A stretch of 64,000 nt of DNA, from the NCBI RefSeq assembly GCF_030161115.1, contig NZ_BSPQ01000002.1:280318-344317 (forward strand). The letters are read 5' to 3'. The notes under the pieces were generated by a model, which had not been told where the DNA came from, ran no database searches, and saw only the letters and a program-made list of their open reading frames with translations. The position numbers were made by a program, and so were the translations under genes. The stretch comes from Psychromonas marina (GTDB lineage: Bacteria; Pseudomonadota; Gammaproteobacteria; Enterobacterales; Psychromonadaceae). The first letter of the stretch is position 1. Every line of letters starts with the position of its first letter. Positions 15,078 to 23,436 of this stretch are shown here, piece by piece.

Positions 15078-16568
15078 ATGTTGTGGTTTCTATTTTGTGT
15101 TGCATTGTTACTCGGTGGATACTTTTTCTATGGCGCATTCATAGAAAAAGTATTCGGTATAAAAAGCGAACGTACAACGCCTGCTTTTAGTAAAACAGAT
15201 GGCGTTGATTATGTGCCAATGTCAAAAAGTAAAGTTTACCTCGTTCAGCTACTTAATATTGCCGGAGTAGGGCCTATTTTTGGACCTATTATGGGCGCGT
15301 TATATGGGCCTGCTGCGATGTTATGGATTGTATTAGGCTGTATTTTTGCCGGTGCTGTTCATGATTACTTTTCTGGCATGTTATCGGTACGAAATGGCGG
15401 GGCATCTGTACCTGCTATTACCGGTAAGTACCTAGGTAATGGTGCAAAACACTTCATGAATATTTTTGCATTAGTACTGCTATTGCTCGTGGGGGTTGTG
15501 TTTGTTTCTGCGCCTGCTGGCATGTTAACTAACTTGGTTAATCAACAAACTGATTTAGCAATGCCGATGCTGACGATGGTTATTATCATCTTTAGTTATT
15601 ACGTGATTGCGACCATCGTGCCAATCGATAAAATCATTGGTCGTTTTTACCCTTTCTTTGGCGCGCTACTAGTGTTTATGTCGGTAGGCCTTGTGGTTGC
15701 ATTAGGCTTCTCAAGTGAACATAGTTTATTAGGTGATTACGAGATGAGCATGATGTTCACTAATATGAATCCTAATGATATGCCGTTATGGCCGGCGCTA
15801 TTTATTACTATTGCTTGTGGTGCTATCTCTGGTTTCCATGCAACACAATCGCCACTCATGGCGCGTTGTTTAGAAAATGAAAGTAATGGTCGCTTTGTGT
15901 TTTATGGTGCAATGATTGGTGAAGGTATTATCGCACTTATCTGGTGTGCACTGGCGTTATCATTCTTTGGTAGTGTTGAAGCGTTATCGGAAGCGGTAAG
16001 TGCTGGCGGACCTGGTGCGATTGTTTATGATACTTCTATCGGTCTGTTAGGTGTGTTTGGTGGTATTGTTGCATTCCTGGGTGTGGTTATTTTGCCGATA
16101 ACTTCTGGTGATACTGCATTCCGCTCAAGTCGCTTGATCATGGCTGAATATTTCAATATGCCACAAAAATCGATTCGTAATCGTTTATTAATGGCATTGC
16201 CTCTGTTTGTTCTTGGTGCCGTATTAACGCAAGTTGATTTTGGTATTATCTGGCGTTACTTTGGGTTTGCTAATCAAACCACTGCTGTGATGATGTTATG
16301 GACTGCTTCTGCTTATTTATTGCGCCATAATAAATTACATTGGGTAGCGACGGTACCTGCAATGTTTATGACCACGGTTGTTATCACGTTTATTCTTAAT
16401 AGCAGCACCTTAGGGTTTGGATTAGGTATTGATATCGCCACTACACTCGGTGTGATTGCGATGCTGATGATAACGACTTATGTTATTAAAACGTCAAAAG
16501 GTAAACATATTGCAGATGAACCTGTTTCTGAACCAACCACCATTAAAGCAAAGCCGCTAGAAAATTAA
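15078..16568 (+). CDS. btsT: CstA-family carrier, likely pyruvate transporter BtsT (496 aa)
   Basis: A multi-span inner-membrane carrier of the carbon-starvation family; E. coli BtsT and CstA take up pyruvate. The family signature is clear: NIAGVGPIFGPIMGALYGPA (about residues 61-80), AVHDYFSGMLSVRNGG, GAISGFHATQSP and ITSGDTAFRSSRL. At 496 residues it is the short form of the family, about 200 residues shorter than the E. coli proteins, and lacks much of their C-terminal region. Position after btsSR and the tandem repeats in its promoter region support the BtsT role over a general CstA. A terminator follows at 16600. Confidence 0.85.
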   Translation: MLWFLFCVALLLGGYFFYGAFIEKVFGIKSERTTPAFSKTDGVDYVPMSKSKVYLVQLLNIAGVGPIFGPIMGALYGPAAMLWIVLGCIFAGAVHDYFSGMLSVRNGGASVPAITGKYLGNGAKHFMNIFALVLLLLVGVVFVSAPAGMLTNLVNQQTDLAMPMLTMVIIIFSYYVIATIVPIDKIIGRFYPFFGALLVFMSVGLVVALGFSSEHSLLGDYEMSMMFTNMNPNDMPLWPALFITIACGAISGFHATQSPLMARCLENESNGRFVFYGAMIGEGIIALIWCALALSFFGSVEALSEAVSAGGPGAIVYDTSIGLLGVFGGIVAFLGVVILPITSGDTAFRSSRLIMAEYFNMPQKSIRNRLLMALPLFVLGAVLTQVDFGIIWRYFGFANQTTAVMMLWTASAYLLRHNKLHWVATVPAMFMTTVVITFILNSSTLGFGLGIDIATTLGVIAMLMITTYVIKTSKGKHIADEPVSEPTTIKAKPLEN

Positions 16569-16599
16569 TCGTTCACAGCAATTGTAGTGATTAAAATAC

Positions 16600-16637
16600 A
16601 ACCGCGACTTATCTATATAAGTTGCGGTTTACTTTTT
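16600..16637 (+). terminator. Rho-independent terminator of btsT
   Basis: A 13-bp stem (16600-16612 with 16617-16629, one G-T wobble) with a 4-base loop, followed by TACTTTTTT. Confidence 0.85.
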
Positions 16638-16806
16638 TAACTTCTGTTGTGGTTAATGGCATCTAAATTCATATAAATATCTTCTTTATCTGTGCGTTCA
16701 AATAATCGTCATCAACTGCTTTTTAATAATTACCTTGAACTACGAAAACTAACTGTAATGAAAGCTTATCTATACGGCAACCGCATAATATTTTCTATCA
16801 AAGAAA

Positions 16807-17031
16807 GTGCTGATGAATATCAATAGCTGTATCAATGATCAGACTCAATCAGCAACGATATTGTGTAATGAGCCTAATATGTTCAATACAAGCCTCTCTG
16901 AGTATCAATTACTTGCTTTAGGTAAGTTGCTTACCGCAAATGATGCGGTAGGTCGCTTGGTAGATGTCGTGTGTCGCGACACATCCAAATCAGCATCTGA
17001 GTTATCCTACTGTTGTACAAGGCTAAAATAG
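16807..17031 (+). CDS. Hypothetical protein (74 aa), weak candidate
   Basis: The frame starts at GTG 16807 or, more naturally, ATG 16813, with only a weak AAAG upstream. The product has no recognisable domain. Its middle, QLLALGKLLTANDAVGRLVD, looks helical, and it has five cysteines in 74 residues. It lies between the btsT terminator and the LysR gene. It may be a real orphan or a chance frame. Confidence 0.3.
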   Translation: MLMNINSCINDQTQSATILCNEPNMFNTSLSEYQLLALGKLLTANDAVGRLVDVVCRDTSKSASELSYCCTRLK

Positions 17032-17185
17032 ATGCCTGCTCTATTCGTACCCTTGTCAGGTTCTAATCTTATAATTACTTTTACTGCTTCCCCCCTGATT
17101 TATTAAGGTTTGTTTAGTTATATAGGGTTTGTTATATTAAAGCTACTTAGTATCATTTTAATTGATGGTTATATAGAGAGAACTA

Positions 17186-18100
17186 ATGAAATATACCTTA
17201 AAACAACTCACTGTTTTTGATGCGGTTGCGAGTCAAGAGAGTGTTAGCGCTGCAGCTCGAAAATTATCAATGACTCAATCGGCAGTGAGTATGTCACTTT
17301 CACAATTTGAAAATGTGCTCGATAGACCTTTGTTTATAAGGCAAGGTAACCGTTTGACGCTAAGCCACTGGGGACGTTGGTTACGACCAAAAGCCAAACG
17401 TCTCTTACAAGATGCCCAACAAATAGAGTTAGGTTTACATGGCCAACAAATTATAAGTGGGACTTTTACACTCTCTGTTAGTCAAACTTTTGCTGAACAT
17501 TTACTTCCACAGCTTATCAGTAAAATTGATACTGATTTCCCTGAGCTTCGTATAGAGCTAACAATAGAGAATACTGAGCATGTTGTTGATGGCGTTATTA
17601 ATCACGATCAGGAAATGGGGATTATTGAGGGGCGTAATGACGATAGTCGTGTTCATCAAGAGAATTTATTTGAAGATCACCTGGTTATTATCAGTAGTAC
17701 TTTTCACCCTTATGCGAACCTCCCTATAGTGAACATGGCACAGCTTGAGCAGGCTCAGTGGATTTTGCGTGAACAAGGCTCGGGTACTCGGCATATATTT
17801 GATGGTGCTGTTCACGGATTAATTGAAAATATTGATGTTTATAAAGAGTATGAAAGTGTATCCGTTATTAAAGCATTGGTTAAGAACGGTATTTACTTAG
17901 GGTGTTTACCTTACTTAGATGTTGAACAAGATGTAAAAAACGGGAGTTTGGTTATATTACCAACACCGGATCTTAACATGACACGAAATTTGGCATTGAT
18001 ATGGCGTAAAGATGTCGGGGAAAACCCACTACGTAGCTGTATTATTGCTGAGGCAAAACGTCTTGTTAACAACTATAAAAAAAGACAAAACCTATCTTAG
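17186..18100 (+). CDS. LysR-family transcriptional regulator (304 aa)
   Basis: An N-terminal winged helix (about residues 1-60, with SVSAAARKLSMTQSAVSMSL) is followed by a periplasmic-binding-protein-like effector domain (about 90-290). The recognition region and the REQGSGTR segment resemble the CysB/CbbR/YeiE group. It is convergent with the channel-CBS gene, so the target is not obvious; LysR proteins usually act on a divergent neighbour, and only the 74-aa candidate lies on that side. Its stop codon lies inside the terminator hairpin at 18086-18106. Confidence 0.9.
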   Translation: MKYTLKQLTVFDAVASQESVSAAARKLSMTQSAVSMSLSQFENVLDRPLFIRQGNRLTLSHWGRWLRPKAKRLLQDAQQIELGLHGQQIISGTFTLSVSQTFAEHLLPQLISKIDTDFPELRIELTIENTEHVVDGVINHDQEMGIIEGRNDDSRVHQENLFEDHLVIISSTFHPYANLPIVNMAQLEQAQWILREQGSGTRHIFDGAVHGLIENIDVYKEYESVSVIKALVKNGIYLGCLPYLDVEQDVKNGSLVILPTPDLNMTRNLALIWRKDVGENPLRSCIIAEAKRLVNNYKKRQNLS

Positions 18101-18115
18101 GTTTTGCCTTTTCGC
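18086..18115 (+). terminator. Terminator overlapping the LysR stop codon
   Basis: CAAAACCTA (18086-18094) and TAGGTTTTG (18098-18106) form a perfect 9-bp stem with a 3-base loop, followed by CCTTTTCGCTTTT. The TAG in the 3' arm is the gene's stop codon. Confidence 0.75.
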
Positions 18116-18180
18116 TTTTAACTGCACGTTATCATGCTCTGCTATAACTTATAGAGATCTGAACGTGAGTGATTTTTTAC

Positions 18181-19662
18181 TTATGCTGCTTGTTTACCCG
18201 TTTGGTCATTTGGTTGGTATTGTTTAACCATTAATTTGGTCAACTCTTTACGTGAAATTACGCCACAAATTTTACCATTATGGACAACAGGGTAAATACT
18301 TGGTTGTTGCGCACTTGCTGATTTTAAGCGTTGTTCGTAACTTTGGTATTGCGAACTCATCAACATACCTGATTGATTTACAGGGAATAGCTTTTCTTTA
18401 TCTACCACCATAAACTCAAGTAGTGCAGAGATAGGTTGTGCAGCATCAACCGTTAATATTTCTGTTTGCATTACATCTTTTAGTTGGTAGCTAAGGTCTG
18501 CTGAATATTCTTCAGACCATAATAAACGTAAAATATCTTGTTCTGAAACAAAGCCGATAAGTTGATCCTTATCGTCAACGATAGGAGCTGCGCTAAGTGG
18601 GTGCTCACTAAGTGTTGCTAATGCTTGGTAAATACAACGGTCTGCTGAAAATTGAAGTGTATTTTTTTGCATAACATCACTAACAGTTAATTGGTTTAAT
18701 TTATTTTTCATCGGTGTATTTCCTTGAGAATTTTTATGTGTTTGAACAGGGGAAGCATTATGATTTGCTTCCATTGTATTTATTGTTTGTTTCGGTTTGT
18801 TGGCATAAGCGAGTGCGATTAAAGATGCGCCGCCGACGATGTTGCCAATGGTTACTGGGATCAAATTATTTACGATGAAATGCCCCCATGTTAGGTCTGC
18901 AAATGCATTCGCTGCAAAACCATGTGATATAAAGTAGCTTTCTGGACTAAATGCATTAATGGCGATCCCTAATGGCACCATGAACATATTTGCGACACTA
19001 TGTTCGAAGCCGCTGCTGACAAACATTGCTACAGGTAAAATCAGTAATAAGGCCTTAGCTAAGATGTCTTTACTGCTAAATGTCATCCAGATACCTAGGC
19101 AAACTAATAGGTTACATAAAACACCTAATGCAAAGGCTTGTCCCCAGCTATGGTGTAGTTTGTGCTGGGCTATTTGCATTGCATTGATACCCCATTCTCC
19201 ACCATTTAAAAGTTGCATTTTTGCGAGTAAAACCAAGCCTAAAATCAGCATCGCGCCAATTAAGTTACCAAGGTAAACACGTAACCAGCAGCTCAGTAAG
19301 GCTTTCGTTGAAAACAGCCCCTGTGTCCAAGCAACACTGCTCAGTACGGTGCTAGTAAACAGTTCTCCACCACAAACAACCACTAACACTAGCCCTAAGC
19401 TAAATGCTAATCCGCCAGCGAGCTTCATTATTCCCCAGGGCGCATCTCCAGCACCCGTCGTAACAGTGGTATAAAATACAAAAGCAATGGCGATAAAAGC
19501 GCCTGCAAAAATAGCCAAAATGAGCGAGTTAGAAAACGCTTTTTTCTGTTTTGCTACGCCATAATCTTTAACGATTTCGAATACATTATTTGAATTCGTT
19601 ACTGGGGGTTGATTCCCCGTTTGTTGATGACTTTTTACTGAGTAAAGTGGGTTAGAGTGCAT
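18181..19662 (-). CDS. Formate/nitrite transporter fused to CBS domains (493 aa)
   Basis: The N-terminal two thirds (about residues 40-290) is a FocA/NirC-type membrane channel with about six hydrophobic segments, including CGGELFTSTVL, WLRVYLGNLIGA, GFEHSVANMFMVPLG and NNLIPVTIGNIVGG. A linker (about 290-317) leads to a pair of CBS domains (about 322-490), which normally bind adenine nucleotides and gate or regulate the attached protein. E. coli FocA has no CBS part. An internal ATG at 18711, with AAGGA upstream, opens exactly at the CBS module and could make a 176-residue free form. The start at 19662 has only a weak ribosome site and is overlapped by a well-translated leader frame. Confidence 0.87.
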   Translation of the reverse strand: MHSNPLYSVKSHQQTGNQPPVTNSNNVFEIVKDYGVAKQKKAFSNSLILAIFAGAFIAIAFVFYTTVTTGAGDAPWGIMKLAGGLAFSLGLVLVVVCGGELFTSTVLSSVAWTQGLFSTKALLSCWLRVYLGNLIGAMLILGLVLLAKMQLLNGGEWGINAMQIAQHKLHHSWGQAFALGVLCNLLVCLGIWMTFSSKDILAKALLLILPVAMFVSSGFEHSVANMFMVPLGIAINAFSPESYFISHGFAANAFADLTWGHFIVNNLIPVTIGNIVGGASLIALAYANKPKQTINTMEANHNASPVQTHKNSQGNTPMKNKLNQLTVSDVMQKNTLQFSADRCIYQALATLSEHPLSAAPIVDDKDQLIGFVSEQDILRLLWSEEYSADLSYQLKDVMQTEILTVDAAQPISALLEFMVVDKEKLFPVNQSGMLMSSQYQSYEQRLKSASAQQPSIYPVVHNGKICGVISRKELTKLMVKQYQPNDQTGKQAA

Positions 19663-19729
19663 AGTGCTCGCCGTGAAAATTCACGCTCCATGTGAAATAG
19701 CTAATAAGGTTAAGGTTATCCATTTTCAT
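19652..19729 (-). CDS. Leader peptide overlapping the channel-CBS start (25 aa)
   Basis: AAGGAG stands five bases ahead of an ATG opening a 25-codon frame; the peptide begins MKMDNLNLISYF and ends HYAL. It stops at 19652, eleven bases inside the channel-CBS gene in another frame. The main gene's own ribosome site is weak, and a palindrome CGTGAA-TT-TTCACG lies just upstream of its start. This is the layout of a translationally coupled leader. The sensed signal is unknown. Confidence 0.55.
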   Translation of the reverse strand: MKMDNLNLISYFTWSVNFHGEHYAL

Positions 19730-19737
19730 TTTTTCTC

Positions 19738-19813
19738 CTTTAATAAACAATGCGTTAAAAAGATAACGCGTTAATAAGAATATATTTTTGTGCTTTAATA
19801 AACAATGCGTTAA
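19738..19813. promoter_or_regulatory. Repeated GCGTTAA motifs upstream of the channel-CBS gene
   Basis: A 21-bp direct repeat (CTTTAATAAACAATGCGTTAA) occurs at 19738-19758 and 19793-19813. Between them lies a perfect palindrome, TAACGCGTTA (19764-19773). GCGTTAA thus occurs three times within 62 bases. It could be an operator for an unidentified regulator. The rest of the gap to 19996 is AT-rich with no gene seen. Confidence 0.45.
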
Positions 19814-19996
19814 GTGTAAAGCCCAATTATAGTACCGTTAAAATTTCCATAATAATATTTGATAGTTTTAAATGTGAGAATCAATTTTATTGATAGATGT
19901 TTTTAGGGCGTCGATCACCAATTACGCTGATGACAATTATATTTTTTAGGTTTATTTGGAGGCTACTGTATGATTAGCTTAAAAATGAGGAGGTAA

Positions 19997-20338
19997 ATGC
20001 TTGTGTCAAAAGACAATTTCCCTGAAAATAAAAAATTGACGGTAATTTTTCGAATGGAACCTGGTTCATTAGGACCTGATGGTATCCAATACATTAGTGA
20101 GTTTTGTGATTTTGCCCAAACTCAGCTGCAGGCCTGCTCTGACGCCTATCTTATCTGGGTAATTGCACCGAGATTAGATAAAAATTTACCTGAATTAGAG
20201 TTTCAATTAGTTAATAAAAAACTAACCTCACCTAAAGCAGGACAATATCTTTCTTTTTTTGGAGAGAGTTTAGACAGTTTCGAAGAACAACTTGAAGATA
20301 ACTTAGAGGCCATTATTAACCAATTTTTTGGTAGATAG
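19997..20338 (+). CDS. Protein of unknown function (113 aa) upstream of an HD-GYP gene
   Basis: A strong GAGGAGG precedes ATG 19997. The soluble product shows a beta-alpha pattern, with KLTVIFRMEPGSLGPDG near the start, a central YLIWVIAPRLD strand and an acidic C-terminal helix (DSFEEQLEDNLEAIINQFF). I do not recognise the family. It ends next to the HD-GYP gene, whose preferred start is 26 bases downstream, so the two are surely cotranscribed. A role as partner or input protein for the c-di-GMP enzyme is inference. Confidence 0.75.
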   Translation: MLVSKDNFPENKKLTVIFRMEPGSLGPDGIQYISEFCDFAQTQLQACSDAYLIWVIAPRLDKNLPELEFQLVNKKLTSPKAGQYLSFFGESLDSFEEQLEDNLEAIINQFFGR

Positions 20339-20363
20339 AGATGGCGACATTATAGTGAATGAC

Positions 20364-21527
20364 ATGTTAAAAAAAATTAGTGTTAGCCAGTTGAGGGAAG
20401 GGATGTATATCCACGATCTAAAATGTGATTGGTTAAATCATCCCTTTGTCTTAAATAGTTTTAAACTAAAAACAGACACTGAAATACGAAAGATTATTGC
20501 TGCAGGTATTACCCTTGTTGAGATAGATACGGAGAAAGGGCTGGATCTCTTGGTTGAAGAACCGCAGCTAGAAAAGAGTCCATTAACAAAAGTAGTGGAT
20601 AACCAACCTAAAAAATTCACTGCACTAGAAGAGATGGGAAAGGCTAAAGTTGCTTTTTCAATGGCGGGCGAATTCATCACCGATATGATGTCTAATGCGA
20701 AAATGGGGCAACATATCGAGCTAGAGCAAGTCAATCCCGTTATTAATAAACTCAGTCAATCAATTTTACGTAACCCGAATGCATTACTGGGGTTATCTCG
20801 TATTCGCTCTATGGATGTTTATACCTTTGAACACTCAGTGAGTTTTTCTGTGTTGATGATGGCGTTTGCAAAAAGCATGGGGCTTTCTGAAAAAATTATC
20901 TGCGAAGTGGGAATTGGCGGTTTGCTGCACGATATTGGCAAAACGTTAACACCCGATGAGATATTAAATAAGCCCGGCAAACTAACGCCTGAAGAGTTTG
21001 TTATTATGAAGCAGCACGTAGTAGATAGTCGAAAAATACTTGAAAAAACAGTTGGTTTGTCAAAGGTTTCAATGGATATTGCTGCACAACATCATGAAAA
21101 ATATGATGGAAATGGTTATCCGCTTGGCTTAAAGGGGGGGCAAATAAGTCTTTACGGGCAAATGGCTGCTATTGTTGATGTGTATGATGCGTTAACAGCT
21201 GACCGCTGTTATCACGAAGGTAAAGAGCCTTCAGAGGTGTTGAAGCTTTTAGTCAAATGGGGAGGGACACATTTTAACCCCCGTTTAGTCAGAGAGTTTA
21301 TTCAGTCAGTGGGTATCTACCCTGCAGGTAGTTTGGTGATGCTGAACAATCATCATTTAGCAAAGGTCATTGATATTAATGACAACATGTTAAAACCTGT
21401 GGTTGAAGTGTTCTTAAATGCCAAAACGCGTAGTTATATACCAAGAAAGTTAATCGACCTTTCAAAATTGGACACGATTAAAATATTAAAAGTCGAGTCT
21501 CATGCTAAATGGAATGTTGTCTTTTAG
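20364..21527 (+). CDS. HD-GYP cyclic-di-GMP phosphodiesterase with DUF3391 (387 aa)
   Basis: The N-terminal part (about residues 1-120) is a DUF3391-type segment starting MLKKISVSQLREGMYIHDL. The HD-GYP domain follows (about 140-330), with HSVSFSVLMMAFA, GLLHDIGKTLTPD, HHEKYDGNGYPLGL and DVYDALTADR. HD-GYP enzymes hydrolyse c-di-GMP to GMP with a two- or three-metal centre and favour motility over biofilm; the metal-binding HD, the paired His and the GYP loop are all present. The frame opens at a TTG (20328) inside the upstream gene, but family members start at MLKK, so ATG 20364 is preferred although its ribosome site is weak. Confidence 0.88.
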   Translation: MLKKISVSQLREGMYIHDLKCDWLNHPFVLNSFKLKTDTEIRKIIAAGITLVEIDTEKGLDLLVEEPQLEKSPLTKVVDNQPKKFTALEEMGKAKVAFSMAGEFITDMMSNAKMGQHIELEQVNPVINKLSQSILRNPNALLGLSRIRSMDVYTFEHSVSFSVLMMAFAKSMGLSEKIICEVGIGGLLHDIGKTLTPDEILNKPGKLTPEEFVIMKQHVVDSRKILEKTVGLSKVSMDIAAQHHEKYDGNGYPLGLKGGQISLYGQMAAIVDVYDALTADRCYHEGKEPSEVLKLLVKWGGTHFNPRLVREFIQSVGIYPAGSLVMLNNHHLAKVIDINDNMLKPVVEVFLNAKTRSYIPRKLIDLSKLDTIKILKVESHAKWNVVF

Positions 21528-21537
21528 CATACTGTTC

Positions 21538-21559
21538 TAAGCCTCGCTCTCGAGGCTTA
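21538..21559. terminator. Hairpin between convergent genes
   Basis: TAAGCCTCG and CGAGGCTTA form a perfect 9-bp stem with loop CTCT between the HD-GYP gene and bepA, which converge here. There is no good T-run on either side, so intrinsic termination is uncertain. Confidence 0.5.
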
Positions 21560-21567
21560 AATCATTA

Positions 21568-23010
21568 TTACTGTAGTGCCTGTAAGCGTAAATCTTGCTT
21601 TTTATAGTAGTCGATACTTGCGCTGTAGCGTGCTTGGTCCAAGTTACTTTTTGTGTATACCAATGCGCTACCCATCTCTTGGCTTGCTTCTCTAAAGCGC
21701 CCTTGAAGTGAAAGATAATTTGCTTTTGTCGCATGCTCTTTTGCACGTTCTTTCATTAATTTATAAAGATCAATAGCAACGATATGCGCCAGTATATGAT
21801 CAGGATGAGAACGTATAAATTTCTCTAATAGCTTTTCCGCTTGCTTGTAGTTCTTTTGTTCTTGTAATGCGACCACCAAATTCAAGGTAAGGACTGCATT
21901 CTTAGGTGCTCTTTGTTGATAAGGAGTAAGTAGTTGTACCGCTTTTTCTGTTTGCTTAAGTGCCAACAACGTATCGGTAATAAAGTCGAGATAGAAAAGG
22001 TTATTTGGATCGTTTTCTAGTAATTGTACTGCTAGCTTATTTGCCTTTTGATAATCCTTATTTTTGAAATAAGCGAGTGCTAGTCCATATTCAGCGGCAG
22101 CTTTGAGTTGATATCGACTGTTTTTAAGCTGACTTTGATAATAATTAATAGCTGTCGCCGCTGTAAAACTGTTATAGCGTACTGTGATGCGTGCTTTACT
22201 GAGCTGATAATCAAGATTACTGTTCACTCTTTTAGGTTCAAATTGTCCTGCACGTAAACGGGCTTCCGCTAAACGTGTTTCTGGAAGTGGGTGAGTGGAT
22301 AGCATTTGAGGAGGCATGGATGCATATTTATATTTTTCTGCTAACTTACCAAAGAAGTTTGCCATTCCATAAGGATCATAACCTGCATTATATAAGGTAG
22401 TGATGCCGATGCGGTCAGCTTCATATTCATGTAAACGTGTATAGTTTATTTGCGACTGCATGGTCACAGCCATGGTGGTGCTAATGGCTGCCATGCCTGC
22501 CGCGGGTGAGACGAGTGCCAGTAAAATAGAGCCTGCTAGTGCGGCTAATGATGCTGGGTTACTGTATGATTGCTGTTCTAGCATACGTGCTAGGTGACGT
22601 TGTGTAATATGCGCCACCTCATGAGCAACAACGCCTGCTAGTTCACTCTCGTTTTGGGCATATAAAAATAGTCCGGTATGTATTTTTACATTACCACCAA
22701 GAAAAGCGGCGGCATTAATTTCACTGTCTTCAACAAGAAAGAAACTAAAGGGTAATTTGACCGAGTCTGCATGGCCAACAATATTTTGTCCGAGATCCTC
22801 AATATAATGGTTTAAAATAGGATCATGGATGATAGGCAATGCTTGATTGGCCATCAAACGAAATGCCCAACCATACTCTTTCTCTTTTTCAATGGTGAGA
22901 GCACCTGCGCCTACAGTGCCAATATCTGGCAGTGAGTTGGATGCGCTGCTCGGCGCTGAGAGAAACAGAAATAAAAAATACAGCGATACAATTATTGATT
23001 TATTGAACAC
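21568..23010 (-). CDS. bepA: BepA-type M48 metalloprotease/chaperone with TPR repeats (480 aa)
   Basis: BepA works in the periplasm, assisting or degrading outer-membrane proteins at the BAM complex and LptD. A signal peptide (about residues 1-24) is followed by the M48 domain with zinc motif HEVAH at 130-134 and the third ligand in HEYEADRIG. Tetratricopeptide repeats fill about 300-470. Length matches the E. coli protein (487). The start is a GTG after GAGAC. The divergent tusA-like/perM pair keeps the bepA-perM neighbourhood known from E. coli. Confidence 0.9.
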   Translation of the reverse strand: MFNKSIIVSLYFLFLFLSAPSSASNSLPDIGTVGAGALTIEKEKEYGWAFRLMANQALPIIHDPILNHYIEDLGQNIVGHADSVKLPFSFFLVEDSEINAAAFLGGNVKIHTGLFLYAQNESELAGVVAHEVAHITQRHLARMLEQQSYSNPASLAALAGSILLALVSPAAGMAAISTTMAVTMQSQINYTRLHEYEADRIGITTLYNAGYDPYGMANFFGKLAEKYKYASMPPQMLSTHPLPETRLAEARLRAGQFEPKRVNSNLDYQLSKARITVRYNSFTAATAINYYQSQLKNSRYQLKAAAEYGLALAYFKNKDYQKANKLAVQLLENDPNNLFYLDFITDTLLALKQTEKAVQLLTPYQQRAPKNAVLTLNLVVALQEQKNYKQAEKLLEKFIRSHPDHILAHIVAIDLYKLMKERAKEHATKANYLSLQGRFREASQEMGSALVYTKSNLDQARYSASIDYYKKQDLRLQALQ

Positions 23011-23193
23011 ATTAATGTCTCGTTTGCGAAAAGAGAAAGATAATACTTATAGTACGTTAAAATAGCCGCTCAGAAAATGGCTGAAAAATATTATGTGACG
23101 AATACAATCACCACTTCGAATTTATGACAAGTGTTGATTGTCTTATCTATAAGCAAAGGTAATAATAGCCTTTTTTAGTGGTAGAGGTAAAAT

Positions 23194-23436
23194 ATGAACG
23201 TATTGGATTTAAGCTCAATACGCTGCCCACTTGCATTAGTTTTATTAAAGCGTGAGCTATTAAAGACAGATGATTTTAACAACAGTTCACTTAAACTTAT
23301 TTTTTCTACTGAGCTTGCTATGTCTGATATTATTTTATTCTTAGAAAAAAAGTCCTACGTATATCAATCGTTCAGATATGAAAATTCATTTTCATTAATT
23401 ATCACCCTTAATCATATAGGTACAGCGAAATGTTAA
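23194..23436 (+). CDS. TusA/SirA-family small protein (80 aa)
   Basis: TusA-like proteins relay sulfur as a persulfide; the characteristic N-terminal Cys-Pro motif is seen in SIRCPLALVLLKREL (cysteine at residue 11), followed by a beta-alpha pattern. The C-terminal half is divergent, so the exact role is uncertain. It overlaps perM by seven bases, so the two are cotranslated; the same pair occurs in related marine genomes as far as I recall. Confidence 0.75.
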   Translation: MNVLDLSSIRCPLALVLLKRELLKTDDFNNSSLKLIFSTELAMSDIILFLEKKSYVYQSFRYENSFSLIITLNHIGTAKC

